Source: Bacteroidaceae bacterium
GTDB taxonomy: Bacteria > Bacteroidota > Bacteroidia > Bacteroidales > Bacteroidaceae
Assembly: GCA_024398635.1 (NCBI GenBank)
Contig: JAKSIV010000004.1
Coordinates: forward strand, 1-64,000
Reading direction: 5' to 3'
DNA length: 64,000 nucleotides
Below, piece after piece: positions 36,401 to 45,400 of this stretch; within the stretch, counting starts at the first letter, position 1; the number at the start of each line of letters is the position of its first letter. The notes below the pieces were generated by a model. The model did not search any database. It saw only the letters and a list, made by a program, of their open reading frames with translations, and was not told the origin of the DNA. Both the position numbers and the translations under genes were made by a program.

Positions 36401-37894
36401 TTATTTCTTGTTTGATATCACCTCTTTGATTCCGTTCAGAACGGGTTCATCTGCAAATATAGTCTGAATGGTTTCAATTGCAGTCATCGGAACGCCTCCA
36501 ATTCCATGCATATTTACATTCTGTCCGGTCAGAAGCAAATTCCGCACTTTGGTCCGGATAGGTATCTGTGACGCAGCCACGTTACCACAATCCTTGAAAT
36601 AACCGTATGCACCGGCATTCGGTGCGCCAAACCAGTCACGGAATGTGAGCGGTGACGATGCGAATATATCATCGGCCATCTCCCTTATTCCAGGGAAACG
36701 TTTCTCCACAAGGTCAAGCACTCTCTCCGTACGCTCCTTTTTCCATGCCTCGTAAGCCGGGTCGCGATGTCCTGTACGCGTATTCTCCCACTCACTGACC
36801 TCCGCAAAGTCCATCAGACAGTACGCAGTAAGGTGCGACGAATATCCGTCCTGGCCCTCTCCAAAGAAGCAATTCACCCCGTGAGGCCACTCCACGGCGT
36901 CATATTGCGCCATTTTCCATGTATTCTCCTTACTGTCAATAACGCATACAGGATGCCCCGGGAAACGCATTGTTCCGGGTTTGAGCCTGACATATACCTT
37001 GAATGCCGATGCCGTATCTGGAATACTTTCAAGACGGTTACAGTAACCGGTCGTGAAAGCCTTGCCTTTCATCATGGGTATCAATGAATGCGGATGTATG
37101 TCCGAGATGTACCAGTCGCCACGATATTCGTTACCATCCTTATCCGCCACACACTCCACATGCATATCCGATACACGCACCTGAGTTACTTCACACCTGG
37201 TCAGCACTTTGCCTCCATTCTGCTCTATAACATCCCTCAAGGCATCTGCCAATTGGCCGGAGCCACCATCGAACCAACACGGATTCTCCATGAACAAAGC
37301 CGATATCATGACATGGATATATGCAGGCGAATGCCCTAGAATACCCGAATAGAGCGGATTGATGGAAGCCAATACCGCACGCAGTTCCGAATCCTTTATA
37401 TATCCGGCGATAAACTCATCGGCCGGCATGAAAAACTCGTCGGAGTGATCATTCATGCCGCTCATACTCTCCAGATAGAAGAGTTTCTCCTCATGTGACA
37501 AGCGGAAAACTGCATCGACATACCGCCTTATGTTTTCCTTCTCTCCGGGGAACCGTCCCGACAGATAGTCCACGAATGCGTCCCTACCGGCAGGCAGGTC
37601 GTATGTGCATCCGCTGTCGGCATATGTCACGCTCATCATAAGGTCCGAGTGTCGTATGCGAAGCCTCTCCATAATGCCCAAATAACGGCACAGACTGTTC
37701 AGGATGCCGCCTTCATTGAAGCCTCCGGCTATATGCATACCAGTCTCGTAATGCTCGCCGTTACGTACGAATATCTGTAGCCCGCCTCCGGCAACCGCAT
37801 TCTTCTCAAGCACAGTCACCCTGACGCTCCGTTTAGCCAAAATGGCTCCACAGAACAGCCCTCCCATTCCTGAACCGATAATCACTACCTCCAT
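36401..37894 (-). CDS. FAD-dependent phytoene-desaturase-like oxidoreductase
   Basis: 497 aa from the ATG at 37894 (a GTG two codons upstream is also possible). Dinucleotide motif VVIIGSGMGGLFCGAILAKR at the N-terminus, and the C-terminal FAD segment 'LLLTGQNVNMHGIGGVPMTA'. Belongs to the CrtI/CrtISO/retinol-saturase-like group that desaturates, saturates or isomerises polyene chains. In a polyene operon it probably alters chain saturation or geometry. Overlaps the exporter gene by 10 nt. Confidence 0.85.
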   Translation of the reverse strand: MEVVIIGSGMGGLFCGAILAKRSVRVTVLEKNAVAGGGLQIFVRNGEHYETGMHIAGGFNEGGILNSLCRYLGIMERLRIRHSDLMMSVTYADSGCTYDLPAGRDAFVDYLSGRFPGEKENIRRYVDAVFRLSHEEKLFYLESMSGMNDHSDEFFMPADEFIAGYIKDSELRAVLASINPLYSGILGHSPAYIHVMISALFMENPCWFDGGSGQLADALRDVIEQNGGKVLTRCEVTQVRVSDMHVECVADKDGNEYRGDWYISDIHPHSLIPMMKGKAFTTGYCNRLESIPDTASAFKVYVRLKPGTMRFPGHPVCVIDSKENTWKMAQYDAVEWPHGVNCFFGEGQDGYSSHLTAYCLMDFAEVSEWENTRTGHRDPAYEAWKKERTERVLDLVEKRFPGIREMADDIFASSPLTFRDWFGAPNAGAYGYFKDCGNVAASQIPIRTKVRNLLLTGQNVNMHGIGGVPMTAIETIQTIFADEPVLNGIKEVISNKK

Positions 37895-40866
37895 AGGCAC
37901 TTTATAAAAGGTTTCCGGTAGTCATTATCCTCCAGCTTTGCGCATATATCGGCATACCACTGCTGGTAGAACCTGTGGAATGCCTTTGTTCGCTCTCTGG
38001 CATCATCGCCCCACCCGGTGTCATCGGCAGCGACACGTTTGCCAATAGTGACGGTTATATGTCCCGGACGCAGCATGAAATCCTCCTTGGGCAGTACCCT
38101 ACCCACTCCATGCAGACATACGGGCACTATATCCAGTCCCAGTTCCTGCGCCAGATGGAACGCTCCCTTATGGAATCGCAGTATGGAAGAGTCAACAGAG
38201 CGTGTACCCTCGGGGAACACAAGTATCGAATAGCCACGTTCCACAAGACTGCGGAACTGCGGCATATAATCCTCAATACCTTCGGCAGCCGGTACAAATT
38301 CGGCACGTCGTATCAGTGCTCCATATATGGGATTATGCCAGACCCAGTCATTCGTAACCACAATCATCTTGGGCGTGAGCATCATAAGGCACATAAGGTC
38401 CAGGTGTGACTGATGGTTGCTTATTATCACGGCAGGCTTACCGAATGTCTCGCCCACGCTGTTGTCCAATGTAAACTTCACTGCCGGTACCCTACGGATG
38501 ACAAGATTTGCGAACCTGTAAAGCAGATTATGAAGGAACCGGTCTTTCCACTCCCGTTTACGGCCGATGAACATTACGAGCACCACCGGCGTGCATACAA
38601 CGACAGATATCAGCAGGAATCCGAAAGCCCACGCGCTGCGCAGAAGACGTGCTATCGACACAGGCACCTCACGCTCCCTGCCACGTTTCATAGTCATCCA
38701 CTGGAACAGCCATTCGGGCAGGAAATGCGCCATCACGACCACCACCAGCATACCCAGGATGGTAATCCCGGCCAGTGAACGCATGGCCGGATGTCTGGCA
38801 AAAATAAGTGTACCTATGCCAATGAACATTATAACTGCCGATATTATTACGCTCTTACGGCGGTCATCGACCGTCTTGACACCGTGCCTGTATTCATACA
38901 TCAGTCCCTCGGTAATGAATATGGTGTAATCATCACCCTGACCGAATATGAATGTGGCCAGGATTATGCTCACAATGTTGAACTGTATACCCAGCATATT
39001 CATGATGCAGAGTATCCATATCCAGCCTACGGTAAGCGGCAGGAACGAAATCAGCGCCAGCTCCAGTTTGCGGAACGATATCCATAGGAAAATGAACACC
39101 ACGAATCCGCACATGAACAGCACCTTGTTGAAGTCATCGGACAGCGATTCAACCAGCGTCTTCATAACCTCACCCATGCTCTCGGGTGTGAGATCTTCGC
39201 GCGAAATAAGTTCTGGCTGACTGTCTACCGATTTCAGGAACGGCGTAAAGGCATCCTCGGAGAAACCGTATTCACGGCTCTCCTGCCTGAGTTGTTCTAT
39301 CTGCTCCTTATGAGCGCTCCAGAATGAAAGCCACCGGCCCTCCATGAGTTTCTGCTCAGATTCTGCGGGCAGCAACGAAGCCAGTACTGACAGCTGGTCC
39401 ATAGAGCCGGCATCCACACCGCTTGATATAAGCTCCAGGTCACTCCTCTCCTGCGGAGTCATGTAGTTGATATGGTTCAGGTTCGTGTCGAATCCGGCAC
39501 TGCGGCCCCATATGAGCATTGCAATGGTAATGAGTATCACCGCACGCGATATCCAGCGTCCTGTACGGTTCAGTTTGGGCCCAACCTTCTCCTCATGAGG
39601 CTCCTGACCGACTGCCAGAGTTCTGGGTTTGACAAACACCGGCAGGAATACAAGCGTAAAGAGTATGGTGCCCACCAGCATGAATGACCCGAACAGCGCC
39701 AGGTCATGCATAGCCTCAGCCTTGAGAAATATAAGGCAGAAGAATGCACTTACGGTAGTTATGTTTCCTGTCAGCAGCGGCGATACCATCTCACCCAGCG
39801 TACGGCGGTTATCGGCCGTATCGCGCAGGGAGTGCAGGAAATGGAGCGGATAATTGGCCGCTATGCCTACCAGGATGGAGCCCAAGCCCAATACGATTAT
39901 CGATATGCTATCCTTGAAAAGCCCTGTAATGCCTAATGAGAACAGGCCTCCGAACAGTAAGGTTACAACCAGCCACAGCATATCGCTAACGCGCTTGAAC
40001 GAGAACCACAGCACAGCCAGGATTCCTATTACTGCCAGCGTCACGGCAAGTATGCTGTCCTTCTTGATACGGTCGGCATTGGATACCGCAATGACCGGTG
40101 CACCTATCTCAGATACCTTGATCCCTGTTTCGGCTGTAATCTCTGCACCCACCTTATCCACCAGTTCCACCAGTCCCGCATTATGGTCCGATTCGCTCTG
40201 TCCAAAAGGTGAATCAAAGAATATCATGCCCACAGGTAGCGTGGAGTGCATCATATAGCCATCGTCCGATACCCGGAACCCTGTATTGCCTCCCACTTCA
40301 GAGAGTTTAAGAAGCAACGGAGTAAAGAGATTAAGCGGATCGTTGGGTATAAGGTTCTTGGTAAAGCCGCCGGTAAGCATCTGGAGCGAACGGCGGTCAG
40401 CCTCAAGCTGGCTTTCCACATATCCGGGTGTGGAAAGCAGCGAATCCATTCGGCGGTAATCGGCATCAGTAAGGAAACTGGCCGTATGCTCCTGCATGAA
40501 TCCTATCAGCTCCATGGCCATGGATTCATCGGCCAGAGCCGACATATCCGGAACAAGGCTCAACGTGTCATACTCAAACCAAAGCTCTTCAAAGCGGTCC
40601 ATGGCATCGGCCAAAGCAGTCTCGGCATCCCCATCATCATCATAACGGAATATCACCGCTATCCTGTTCTGTTCCGACAGGCGGTCCATAAGTTCCGTCT
40701 GACGGCTGTCACGGCTGTCTATGGGCAGAAATCGGGCTATATCCTCCTCGTAATCCATGCGCAGGGCAGAGATAACAGAGAGCAGCATAATGAGCACCAC
40801 TATCAGGACCGCAACTGTCTTGCGTTCCTTTAGCCAGTCATATATGCCCAGGAATAACCGTGTCAT
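37885..40866 (-). CDS. MMPL/RND-type exporter fused to a PlsC acyltransferase domain
   Basis: 993 aa. Residues ~1-770 are an RND-superfamily pump of the MMPL type: membrane segment at 18-37, a first periplasmic domain, a five-segment bundle ('SIIVLGLGSILVGIAANYPLHFLHS' region), a second periplasmic domain, and a second bundle with 'GQGDDYTIFITEGLMYEY'. Residues ~790-985 are a 1-acylglycerol-3-phosphate acyltransferase with SNHQSHLD (His818 to Asp823, HX4D) and 'VFPEGTRS'. The fusion suggests export and acylation of one lipid product. Corresponds to the ApeM-type exporter of aryl-polyene clusters. ATGA overlap with the GT2 gene. Confidence 0.88.
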   Translation of the reverse strand: MTRLFLGIYDWLKERKTVAVLIVVLIMLLSVISALRMDYEEDIARFLPIDSRDSRQTELMDRLSEQNRIAVIFRYDDDGDAETALADAMDRFEELWFEYDTLSLVPDMSALADESMAMELIGFMQEHTASFLTDADYRRMDSLLSTPGYVESQLEADRRSLQMLTGGFTKNLIPNDPLNLFTPLLLKLSEVGGNTGFRVSDDGYMMHSTLPVGMIFFDSPFGQSESDHNAGLVELVDKVGAEITAETGIKVSEIGAPVIAVSNADRIKKDSILAVTLAVIGILAVLWFSFKRVSDMLWLVVTLLFGGLFSLGITGLFKDSISIIVLGLGSILVGIAANYPLHFLHSLRDTADNRRTLGEMVSPLLTGNITTVSAFFCLIFLKAEAMHDLALFGSFMLVGTILFTLVFLPVFVKPRTLAVGQEPHEEKVGPKLNRTGRWISRAVILITIAMLIWGRSAGFDTNLNHINYMTPQERSDLELISSGVDAGSMDQLSVLASLLPAESEQKLMEGRWLSFWSAHKEQIEQLRQESREYGFSEDAFTPFLKSVDSQPELISREDLTPESMGEVMKTLVESLSDDFNKVLFMCGFVVFIFLWISFRKLELALISFLPLTVGWIWILCIMNMLGIQFNIVSIILATFIFGQGDDYTIFITEGLMYEYRHGVKTVDDRRKSVIISAVIMFIGIGTLIFARHPAMRSLAGITILGMLVVVVMAHFLPEWLFQWMTMKRGREREVPVSIARLLRSAWAFGFLLISVVVCTPVVLVMFIGRKREWKDRFLHNLLYRFANLVIRRVPAVKFTLDNSVGETFGKPAVIISNHQSHLDLMCLMMLTPKMIVVTNDWVWHNPIYGALIRRAEFVPAAEGIEDYMPQFRSLVERGYSILVFPEGTRSVDSSILRFHKGAFHLAQELGLDIVPVCLHGVGRVLPKEDFMLRPGHITVTIGKRVAADDTGWGDDARERTKAFHRFYQQWYADICAKLEDNDYRKPFIKCLWR

Positions 40867-41594
40867 AGCTTAATCCCAATTTTACGCAGTATGGCAAGAG
40901 GAAGTCCTATCAACAGCGCACCGAAACACAATATCGTATTCAACACACTGATTCTGAAGAAATCCCAGAACGGACGGAAATGTGATACCCGCTCTCCCTC
41001 AGGAGCATACCACACCCGTACCGGCACTCCCTGTACATTCACTCCGTGCCAGGCAGCAAACACCAGAAGTTCCAGTTCGGCCTCATAACGTGATGTGACA
41101 AGCCCCATTCCATAGAGTGAATCAAGCGGATAGACGCGGAATCCGGATTGTGTATCATCCAGCTTCCGGGCAGTCTGCAGACGGAACCAGAAATTGGAGA
41201 ACCTGTTGGCAAATGTATTCTGACGCGGCATATTCTCACTTGTCAGATTGCGGCATCCTACTACCAGACTGTCAGGGCACTCTGCCGATGCCTTAAGCAG
41301 TACCGGGATATCCTCCGGATAGTGCTGTCCGTCGGCATCCAGAGTTACGGCATGAGTAAAACCTTTCCCGGCGGCATATCTCAAACCGGTCTTTAGGGCA
41401 TTGCCTTTGCCAAGATTACGGTCATGATTGAGTATAGTGACATTCAATCCGCAAAGTACTGCCTGGGTATTATCCGTACTGCCGTCATTGACCACAATCA
41501 CGTCCGGGCATACTTTCAGCGTACGCTCTACAACGCCTGCTACAGTATCGCCGTTGTTGTATGTGGGTATTATGACGCAATATCTCGTTGTCAT
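40863..41594 (-). CDS. Membrane-associated family 2 glycosyltransferase (DPM1-like)
   Basis: 243 aa. 'VIIPTYNNGDTVAGVVERTL', 'VVNDGSTDNTQAV', 'GKGNALKTGLRYA' and the metal site 'TLDADGQHYPED' define the polyisoprenyl-phosphate/dolichol-P-mannose type GT2. One or two hydrophobic C-terminal segments ('ISVLNTILCFGALLIGLPLAI') tether it to the membrane. It may glycosylate the lipid or polyene product. Its ATG overlaps the dehydratase stop as ATGA. Confidence 0.85.
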   Translation of the reverse strand: MTTRYCVIIPTYNNGDTVAGVVERTLKVCPDVIVVNDGSTDNTQAVLCGLNVTILNHDRNLGKGNALKTGLRYAAGKGFTHAVTLDADGQHYPEDIPVLLKASAECPDSLVVGCRNLTSENMPRQNTFANRFSNFWFRLQTARKLDDTQSGFRVYPLDSLYGMGLVTSRYEAELELLVFAAWHGVNVQGVPVRVWYAPEGERVSHFRPFWDFFRISVLNTILCFGALLIGLPLAILRKIGIKL

Positions 41595-41983
41595 ACAGGA
41601 TGCTTGACAAGAAACAGTGAAAATTTCAGGAACAGATCGGTTACACTATCCGGGCGCGATACTACACCCTGCACCTTGACACCACCATCCTCTTCAATTA
41701 CGGAATTGAACAGGACCGATATGCGGCCATCGGTTACAGGCGATATCATATTGATGAATTTGGCATTCTTTACTTTACTGATAAACAACGGCGTACCATA
41801 TTGCTCCGAGAGCAATTCCTGAATCATCTGCAGGATACAGACTCCGGGAGTTACAGGCTGTCCCGGAAAGTGTGCCTTATAAATAAGATGATCAGGATTC
41901 AGTATCACGTTGAGCCCTGACTGTCCCTGCGGCAGGCCCTCCAAACGGGATTCTATCCTGTAAAATTCACCATTCAGCCTCAT
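41591..41983 (-). CDS. Hot-dog 3-hydroxyacyl-ACP dehydratase subunit (ApeI-like), catalytic Glu replaced
   Basis: 130 aa from the ATG at 41983 (GTG two codons earlier possible). FabZ-type signature AHFPGQPVTPGVCILQMIQE: catalytic His38 is present, but the position 14 residues on, where FabZ has Glu, is Gln52. The protein is shorter than FabZ and has a variant central helix. It may work only with the second dehydratase of the operon (47601-48023), which keeps Glu and lacks His. Overlaps the LolA-like gene by 17 nt. Confidence 0.82.
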   Translation of the reverse strand: MRLNGEFYRIESRLEGLPQGQSGLNVILNPDHLIYKAHFPGQPVTPGVCILQMIQELLSEQYGTPLFISKVKNAKFINMISPVTDGRISVLFNSVIEEDGGVKVQGVVSRPDSVTDLFLKFSLFLVKHPV

Positions 41984-42581
41984 AGTCACCGTTGAGTCTT
42001 ACGTTGCTTATCAGTATCTCTGTACTACCTCCGCCGGCCTCCTCCATCGTCAGCCTCTTGAGCAGACGTGTCTGAGGGTCAAACCCGAGTTCAATATGGT
42101 TGAACATCTTCTTCATATCACGGCGTTGCGGAAAAAGCAGAGCCTTCCATTCGCTGCCAGTATCGGTTACCGATACACGGAATGTCCGTTTGTCCTTTAG
42201 CATATCGCCCGACATACATCCCAGAATCATGCCGGATATCCCCTTAAAGAGCCTTCCGGCATCACCATCCGCACTCTCTGTTCCTGTCAGCACATTATCT
42301 CCGTCAACCTTGAGTTTCCATTCAAAAGGATCCGTGTAGTTGAGACAGAATCTTGACGGACGTATATATATCATCGTTCCGGATGACTTCTGAGGTTCTT
42401 CCATAAGCGGGATATGTCTGGTCTGGCTGATATCACATTTCATGGAGCTCATCTCCGAACAGGCGTTGACGATGCTTTCAATCATCTCATCCTCAGTTTG
42501 TTGGGCGTTATACGTAACAGCGCCAACCTCCACTGCAACCAGCAGGACCAGACCAATGGCTATAAGAAACACCCTTTTCAT
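41967..42581 (-). CDS. LolA-like outer-membrane lipoprotein carrier protein
   Basis: 204 aa with a signal sequence (MKRVFLIAIGLVLLVAVEVGA). The mature part follows the LolA half-barrel pattern: 'SMKCDISQTRHIPLMEEPQKSSGTMIY', 'RFCLNYTDPFEWKLKVDGDNV' and 'IELGFDPQTRLLKRLTMEEAGG'. In aryl-polyene clusters a LolA homologue (ApeL) is thought to carry the lipid-linked product across the periplasm after the MMPL pump. One base separates it from the SMR-like gene. Confidence 0.82.
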   Translation of the reverse strand: MKRVFLIAIGLVLLVAVEVGAVTYNAQQTEDEMIESIVNACSEMSSMKCDISQTRHIPLMEEPQKSSGTMIYIRPSRFCLNYTDPFEWKLKVDGDNVLTGTESADGDAGRLFKGISGMILGCMSGDMLKDKRTFRVSVTDTGSEWKALLFPQRRDMKKMFNHIELGFDPQTRLLKRLTMEEAGGGSTEILISNVRLNGDYEAEW

Positions 42582-42582
42582 A

Positions 42583-42936
42583 TCATCTGCTTATGAATGC
42601 CGCTCCAATCAGAATTAATGCAATGCCAATCCATCGGCCGATAGGAATCTGTTCGCCCAGAAAGAACATGGCACCCAGCATTCCGAACACAAAACTCAGA
42701 CAGCTGAGCGGATAAGCCACGCTGAGCGGGAAATTCTTCATTATATAGAACCACATTACGGTAGCTCCTCCCATGGATATGCCGCATCCCAGCCACCACC
42801 AGTTTGTAAGTTCCTTACCGATAAAACGCCAGAAACCGTTATATGGGCTCATATTGTTCAGGGCAAATTTCATCATGAGCTGACCGGCGGCCAGCAATAT
42901 GCTCTGAAGCAATGAATACGGTATTATTTTCCACAT
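42583..42936 (-). CDS. SMR/EamA-type four-helix membrane protein
   Basis: 117 aa, four predicted membrane helices: 'IPYSLLQSILLAAGQLMMKFAL', 'WWLGCGISMGGATVMWFYIM', 'SVAYPLSCLSFVFGMLGAMFFL' and 'IGRWIGIALILIGAAFI'. The layout and 'GEQIPIGRWIGIALILIG' ending match small multidrug-resistance/ArnE-ArnF-like transporters. In this operon it may flip an undecaprenyl-linked sugar for the GT2, as ArnEF does. Overlaps the ketosynthase-like gene by 13 nt. Confidence 0.8.
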   Translation of the reverse strand: MWKIIPYSLLQSILLAAGQLMMKFALNNMSPYNGFWRFIGKELTNWWWLGCGISMGGATVMWFYIMKNFPLSVAYPLSCLSFVFGMLGAMFFLGEQIPIGRWIGIALILIGAAFISR

Positions 42937-43934
42937 GGCTTCAATAATGAGAATGAATAATGACGCCCTTCCACCACATTCACCGCCAGAATTCCCTTAC
43001 GGCATTCCAACGGTTTACCGTCAGTAGTCAGTATGGCCGGGATACGTCCTTCACGGATACAGCAGGCAGCAGAATAGAAACCCGTGGCCGATGAAGAGAA
43101 GTTCACGCCGAATACAGGCTTGTACTTGAGCTGCGGAACACCCGGAAGCATAGCATTCAGGAATCCGTACCACAAATCATTATCTCTGTTGCCGCTCATT
43201 CCGGTCATCACGGCGTCGATGCTGCCAGCGGTCATATCGGCCAAAACCTTTCTGAGCGTTTCTTCTGACGGAGTATCAAACAACTTTACTCCCTCCAGGG
43301 TGCAGTAAGCGTTGTCACCGTTCTCGGCCAGGAGTACAGAAATCGCAGCCTCACTGCATATCTCACCCTCCCTGACATGACCGGCCTTGCGTACAAAACC
43401 GGAGAACACCGGAGACATCTCATCGTGACTGCCCACCAGGGCACTCTTTATCCTGCCAACACAGAACTGCATCCAGGCATCATACAGGGCACTGTCAAAT
43501 GAGAAACCCTTCTGTGAGTATGTCGAGTTATACCCGTGGCAATGGGTATGTATTCCTATCAGTGACGATGCCGTATTGTGTGTGGACTGCATGAACTGAG
43601 TGGGTTTGAGCAGTTGCTCGCCCTCACGTACCAGTGCATCCAGGAAAAGCTCCGTATTCTCTATGCTGCCGAATCCGGTACCTGTTATGATGGCATCGGG
43701 ATTCTCTATACCACCCTCCTGCAATGCGGATAGCGATGTGGCAAGGGCACGCTTGAGCAGTTTACCCATACGGCGTGCATCGCCGGCCGATATGAACTGC
43801 TTGAAATCGGGATCAACGGCACGTACGTAATCCTCGGAGTATTCCAAAGGATTCTCCATCCACTCCTCACAAAGAGGATTCTGGATTGTAATCTGCTTGG
43901 CAGACAGTATCTTGACCGACGTTTTCTGTTCCAT
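42924..43934 (-). CDS. Cysteine-less ketosynthase partner (chain-length-factor-like)
   Basis: 336 aa from the ATG at 43934; a GTG two codons earlier would overlap the upstream stop as GTGA. Thiolase-fold features are clear ('AIITGTGFGSIENTELFLDAL', 'FMQSTHNTASSLIGIHTHCHGYN'), but where ketosynthases have the active Cys it reads NSTYSQKGFSFDSAL, and the C-terminal NxHGTGT block is missing. This is the ketoacyl-synt_2/CLF type, which pairs with a catalytic ketosynthase and shapes the tunnel. Its partner should be the ketosynthase encoded directly upstream. Confidence 0.78.
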   Translation of the reverse strand: MEQKTSVKILSAKQITIQNPLCEEWMENPLEYSEDYVRAVDPDFKQFISAGDARRMGKLLKRALATSLSALQEGGIENPDAIITGTGFGSIENTELFLDALVREGEQLLKPTQFMQSTHNTASSLIGIHTHCHGYNSTYSQKGFSFDSALYDAWMQFCVGRIKSALVGSHDEMSPVFSGFVRKAGHVREGEICSEAAISVLLAENGDNAYCTLEGVKLFDTPSEETLRKVLADMTAGSIDAVMTGMSGNRDNDLWYGFLNAMLPGVPQLKYKPVFGVNFSSSATGFYSAACCIREGRIPAILTTDGKPLECRKGILAVNVVEGRHYSFSLLKPCGK

Positions 43935-43936
43935 AA

Positions 43937-45139
43937 TCACTCTACTGCCGATATTACCAGTGACGAATCGTTACCGCCGAATCCGAACGAGTTACAGAGC
44001 ACATGGCGCAACTTGCAGCCCCTGTTCAACTCCATATTGGGAACTATGCCGTTATCCATAGGATTGCTGAATCCAAAGTTTACCGGCAGGAAACCGTTCC
44101 TGAGAGCCAGAATACAGATAACAGTCTCTATTGCACCCGATGCACTCGTAGTATGTCCTGTCATGCCCTTGGTCGATGAAACCGGAGGCAGATCCTTACC
44201 GAACACACGCATCATGGCCTGGCTTTCACTCTCATCATTATTGGGAGTTCCGGTACCGTGAGCGTTCACGTAATCAATGTCCGAGGGCTTCAGACCGGCC
44301 ATCGCAAGTGCCTTGCTCATAGCCAGATAGGCACCCTCACCATCAGGCGATGAAGCCGTCTGGTGGAATGCGTCACACGCATTGCCGTAACCGCTCAGAC
44401 GAGCCAAAACCCTGGCATTCCGGGCGGTGGCATGACTTGCCTCCTCAAGCACCACGAATGCGGCTCCCTCACCCAGATTCAGTCCGGCACGGCCGGCATC
44501 AAAAGGACGGCACTGGTCGTGATCCAGTATCATCAGCGAGTTGAAACCGTTCAAGTGGAACTTGGTAATGCACTCCGAACCTCCTGCAACGACAATATCG
44601 GCCTCACCAAGACGGATCATATCGGCTGCCATCTCAATGGCGTTTGCAGCCGATGAACATGCCGTTGAAATAGTGGTTATCATCTTGAACCGCCCAAATC
44701 TGTCGGCAATCATCTCGGAGCATGAACCGCAGTCATGGGTGTTTATGTAAGCGTTACGGCTGTCATTCTCAATGAAATCCAGATAGTATTGCTCACTTTT
44801 GTCCATACCGCCTACGGTAGTGCCGTTCACAAAACCGCACTCCTTAAGGTCATCACGACCGAGCTTTGCCTCACCCAATGCCTCATGCAGGGCTATCATT
44901 CCCATCAGTGCCGTGCGTGTGGTGGGAGTTCCCGGAGCAATGCCCATCATACGCTCCATCTCCTCATCCGACAGTTTGACCTCACCTACCGGGAATTCCG
45001 TATGTTCGGTCCTGAGATACTTGAGAGGCCCCACGCCGGTACGTACCTGCAGGAGCGAATCAAGCACCTGTCCGCAATCCTGGCCTATGGCACTGACTAT
45101 GCCGCAGCCGGTTATCAGCACTGACTTGTCTCCGGTCAT
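43937..45139 (-). CDS. 3-oxoacyl-ACP synthase (FabF-like, catalytic)
   Basis: 400 aa. Complete KS triad: Cys161 in 'TISTACSSAANAIE', His in 'NAHGTGTPNND' and His in 'KGMTGHTTSASG', with the C-terminal 'SFGFGGNDSSLV'. Performs decarboxylative Claisen condensation of malonyl-ACP with the growing chain. Its start overlaps the ACP stop by one base (TAATG), and the Cys-less partner gene follows at once, the KS-CLF order of type II polyketide systems. Confidence 0.9.
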   Translation of the reverse strand: MTGDKSVLITGCGIVSAIGQDCGQVLDSLLQVRTGVGPLKYLRTEHTEFPVGEVKLSDEEMERMMGIAPGTPTTRTALMGMIALHEALGEAKLGRDDLKECGFVNGTTVGGMDKSEQYYLDFIENDSRNAYINTHDCGSCSEMIADRFGRFKMITTISTACSSAANAIEMAADMIRLGEADIVVAGGSECITKFHLNGFNSLMILDHDQCRPFDAGRAGLNLGEGAAFVVLEEASHATARNARVLARLSGYGNACDAFHQTASSPDGEGAYLAMSKALAMAGLKPSDIDYVNAHGTGTPNNDESESQAMMRVFGKDLPPVSSTKGMTGHTTSASGAIETVICILALRNGFLPVNFGFSNPMDNGIVPNMELNRGCKLRHVLCNSFGFGGNDSSLVISAVE

Positions 45140-45396
45140 TATCTGGTGCGGTTTTTCTGAATGTAGTCTGCCATCACGTTGATGGACTTGAATATCTCCT
45201 TACCCTTGGCAGGATCCTGCAGCTTGATGCCGTAGTTCTTCTCCATGAGAACTATCAGCTCCAGAGCATCAATTGAATCCAATCCGAGACCCTCGCCAAA
45301 CAGAGGAGCATCATTATCAATATCCTCCGGCTTGATGTCTTCAAGATTCAACACCTCAATAATCTCCTGTTTCAGTTTAAGAATCAACTCTTCCAT
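45139..45396 (-). CDS. Acyl carrier protein
   Basis: 85 aa, acidic four-helix ACP. Phosphopantetheine site GLGLDSIDALELIVLM with Ser41. Differs from the second ACP (GIDSLDFID), so the two may serve different stages such as starter loading and elongation, as ApeE and ApeF do in aryl-polyene systems. The ACP gene sits between a ketosynthase-like partner gene (4 nt upstream) and a ketosynthase (1-nt overlap). Confidence 0.93.
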   Translation of the reverse strand: MEELILKLKQEIIEVLNLEDIKPEDIDNDAPLFGEGLGLDSIDALELIVLMEKNYGIKLQDPAKGKEIFKSINVMADYIQKNRTR

Positions 45397-45400
45397 AATA

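Noticed and set aside
40246..40833. 195-codon open frame on the plus strand inside the MMPL exporter gene
   Set aside because: Opposite a conserved transporter; no domain or start signal.
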